Below the pieces are notes generated by a model. It made no database searches. It was not told the DNA's origin and saw only the letters and a list, made by a program, of their open reading frames with translations. Of a DNA stretch of 5,837 bases, positions 4,625 to 5,837 are shown one piece after another. The position numbers and the translations under genes were made by a program. This DNA is from Actinomycetota bacterium (GTDB lineage Bacteria; Actinomycetota; Thermoleophilia; UBA2241), in NCBI GenBank assembly GCA_003157715.1, contig PMKK01000136.1, forward strand, positions 1-5,837, given 5' to 3'. How positions within the stretch are numbered: the first letter of the stretch is position 1; every line of letters begins with the position of its first letter.

Positions 4625-5689
4625 CTAGGCGAGGTCGCTCCATTCGAGCTCGTGGTCTGCGGGCAGGTCACGGGCGACGCGGCGCCCGACGACGTAGCGC
4701 GTCTCGTCGGGCCCGATGCCCGTGCCGGGGCGCTTGAAGTCAAGGTCGTCGAAAGCCAGCGGCCGGCCGGCGGCAAGCGCCCGGCGCAGCACGACTCGCC
4801 GCCGGAACTGACGGCGCTTGGCGAGCTCGGCCTCGCCCACCGTGCGTTCGGTCGCGCCCAGCGCGGCCCATACGGCGCGCCCGCCGGCCGCGATGGCGGC
4901 CAGCTCGGCGGGGTCGGCGGAGATGGCGTGGTCCCAGCCCTCGAGGTCCTTGTCGAGGGTGAAGTGCTTCTCGATCACGCAGGCGCCGAGCGCTACCGCC
5001 GCGAGCGGCACGGCGACACCGATGGTGTGGTCGCTGAAGCCCACGGGCAGCGCGAACGCGCCGCGCAGGCCGTCCATGTTGCGCAGGTTGACGGTGTCGG
5101 GCTCGGGCGGGTAGATCGAGACGCAGTGCAGCAGCACCAGGTCGCTCGTGCCGGCGGCCCGCAGCGCGTCGACGGCGCGCGCCACCTCGGCCGTGGTCGC
5201 CATGCCGGTCGACAGCACCACGGGCAGTCTGGTGTGACCGACGTACTCGAGCAGCGGCAGATGAACGACGTCCATGGAGGCGATCTTGATGGCCGGCACG
5301 TCGAGGGCGACGAGCAGATCGACCTCGGCCGGACTGAAGGGCGTCGAGAGAAAGTCGACGCCGGCGGCGCGGCAGTAGGCGGCGGCCTGCTCGTGCTGGT
5401 CGGGAGTGAGCTGATAGCGCTCCACCATCTCGTGGAGCGAACCGAAGTGCTTCTTGGTGTCGCCGTAGCTTGTGTGACGGGCGTACTCGGCCGCGGAGAT
5501 GAGCGACGACGCCGACCAGCTCTGGAACTTGACGGCGTCGGCGCCGGCCGCCTTGGCCTCGTCGATCAGGCGCCGGCAGAGATCCATGTCGCCGTTGTGG
5601 TTGGCACCGATCTCGGCGATGAGATACGGCGGCTCGCCCGCGCCAAGGACGCGTCCGTTGGCGAGGCGTGCGGTGGTCACTGTCTCCAC
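4625..5689 (-). CDS. legI: NeuB/LegI-type nonulosonic acid synthase with SAF domain
   Basis: A 354-residue synthase, normal length for the NeuB family. It condenses phosphoenolpyruvate with a free 6-carbon amino sugar (probably 2,4-diacetamido-2,4,6-trideoxymannose) to give a 9-carbon ulosonic acid. The TIM-barrel part shows AEIGANHNGD (25-34), KFQ (54-56), STPF (115-118), KIAS (135-138), STGM (160-163), HCVSIYP (188-194), GFSDHTIG (217-224, His221) and EKHFTLDK (240-247, His242). The two histidines sit where NeuB binds its divalent metal. The C-terminal SAF domain (about 293-354) contains FKRPGTGI (318-325). I place the start at GTG 5689, 3 bases after GGAGGG. GTG 5680, which overlaps the upstream TGA as GTGA, is nearly as likely. 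A GTG at 5728 stays in frame but has no Shine-Dalgarno. Sialic acid (NeuB) or pseudaminic acid (PseI) specificity is less likely given LegB/LegC neighbours. Confidence 0.88.
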   Translation of the reverse strand: METVTTARLANGRVLGAGEPPYLIAEIGANHNGDMDLCRRLIDEAKAAGADAVKFQSWSASSLISAAEYARHTSYGDTKKHFGSLHEMVERYQLTPDQHEQAAAYCRAAGVDFLSTPFSPAEVDLLVALDVPAIKIASMDVVHLPLLEYVGHTRLPVVLSTGMATTAEVARAVDALRAAGTSDLVLLHCVSIYPPEPDTVNLRNMDGLRGAFALPVGFSDHTIGVAVPLAAVALGACVIEKHFTLDKDLEGWDHAISADPAELAAIAAGGRAVWAALGATERTVGEAELAKRRQFRRRVVLRRALAAGRPLAFDDLDFKRPGTGIGPDETRYVVGRRVARDLPADHELEWSDLA

Positions 5690-5837
5690 AGTCCCTCCAG
5701 TTCGAGGTTCGCCACCATTGTCCACCACACCTGAGGGGGCGGCAATTCGTTCACCGCCCGCACGTAGCGGGCGAGCACGGCCGGGTCGGCGATCGCGGCG
5801 ACGAAGAGCTCGAGGTCGCTGCGCGCGGCCCGCAGGG
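5677..5837 (-). CDS. unidentified protein, C-terminal 52 residues (partial)
   Basis: In the frame that ends with TGA at 5679-5677, the minus strand is open to the window edge. It encodes a C-terminus containing SDLELFVAAIADPAVLARYV and then PPPQVWW and LELEGLWRQ. One competing frame stops early at TGA; the other is an arginine-rich extension of the synthase frame. The balanced composition (Leu, Val, Ala, Glu, Trp) here looks like real protein. Its end overlaps the synthase start by 13 bases (or 4 if GTG 5680 is used), so it belongs to the same operon. I do not recognise the family from this fragment. By position it could be another sugar-pathway enzyme, a glycosyltransferase or a methyltransferase, but nothing visible decides this. 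It does not resemble the C-terminus of a CMP-sugar synthetase that I can recall. Confidence 0.65.
   Translation of the reverse strand, partial: LRAARSDLELFVAAIADPAVLARYVRAVNELPPPQVWWTMVANLELEGLWRQ
5693..5698 (-). promoter_or_regulatory. ribosome binding site for the synthase gene
   Basis: The minus strand reads GGAGGG, three bases before GTG 5689 and twelve before GTG 5680. The spacing is slightly short for the first and long for the second, so the motif supports a start here without choosing firmly between them. It lies inside the coding end of the upstream gene. Confidence 0.5.

Overview
The window is GC-rich. All recognisable genes and RNA signals lie on the minus strand, so transcription runs from high to low coordinates. 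It holds the end of a nonulosonic (legionaminic-type) sugar biosynthesis operon, followed in the same direction by the promoters, long leader and first bases of a ribosomal RNA operon. The 16S 5' end (sequence GACGAACGCTGGCGGCGTGC), the high GC content, the frequent GTG starts and an rRNA promoter with a TAGNCT-type -10 box suggest Actinomycetota. That assignment is an inference: the 47 bases of 16S present cannot settle it, and other Gram-positive or Chloroflexota-like lineages share this 5' sequence.

Genes, in transcription order. 5837-5677 is the 3' end of a gene I do not recognise. 5689-4625 is a NeuB/LegI-type sugar-acid synthase with a C-terminal SAF domain. 4624-3938 is a NeuD/PglD/LegH-type left-handed beta-helix acyltransferase. 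3941-2859 is a sugar-1-phosphate nucleotidyltransferase with two N-terminal CBS domains (PtmE-like). 2855-1872 is a LegB-type NAD-dependent sugar-nucleotide 4,6-dehydratase. 1882-698 is a LegC-type PLP aminotransferase. Adjacent genes overlap by 4-13 bases or are 0-3 bases apart, so this is one translationally coupled operon. Together they would activate a glucosamine-type sugar phosphate, dehydrate it, aminate C4, N-acylate it, and condense the freed 2,4-diamino sugar with phosphoenolpyruvate. Two expected steps are absent from the window: the hydrolysing 2-epimerase (LegG) and the CMP-transferase (LegF). They may lie beyond 5837 or elsewhere.

The 650 bases between the aminotransferase and the 16S gene (697-48) hold no convincing protein gene. 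They carry two promoters in tandem (about 611-584 and 517-489), an A/T-rich upstream element with a 10-bp tandem repeat, and a strongly structured leader. The leader includes a boxB-like hairpin plus boxA antitermination site (329-300), a second hairpin plus boxA-like pair just before 16S (130-100), a terminator-like hairpin (372-346), and a bipartite hairpin with a GCAA tetraloop (239-211). The only hairpin after the sugar operon lacks a T-tract, so its transcripts may run into the rRNA operon.
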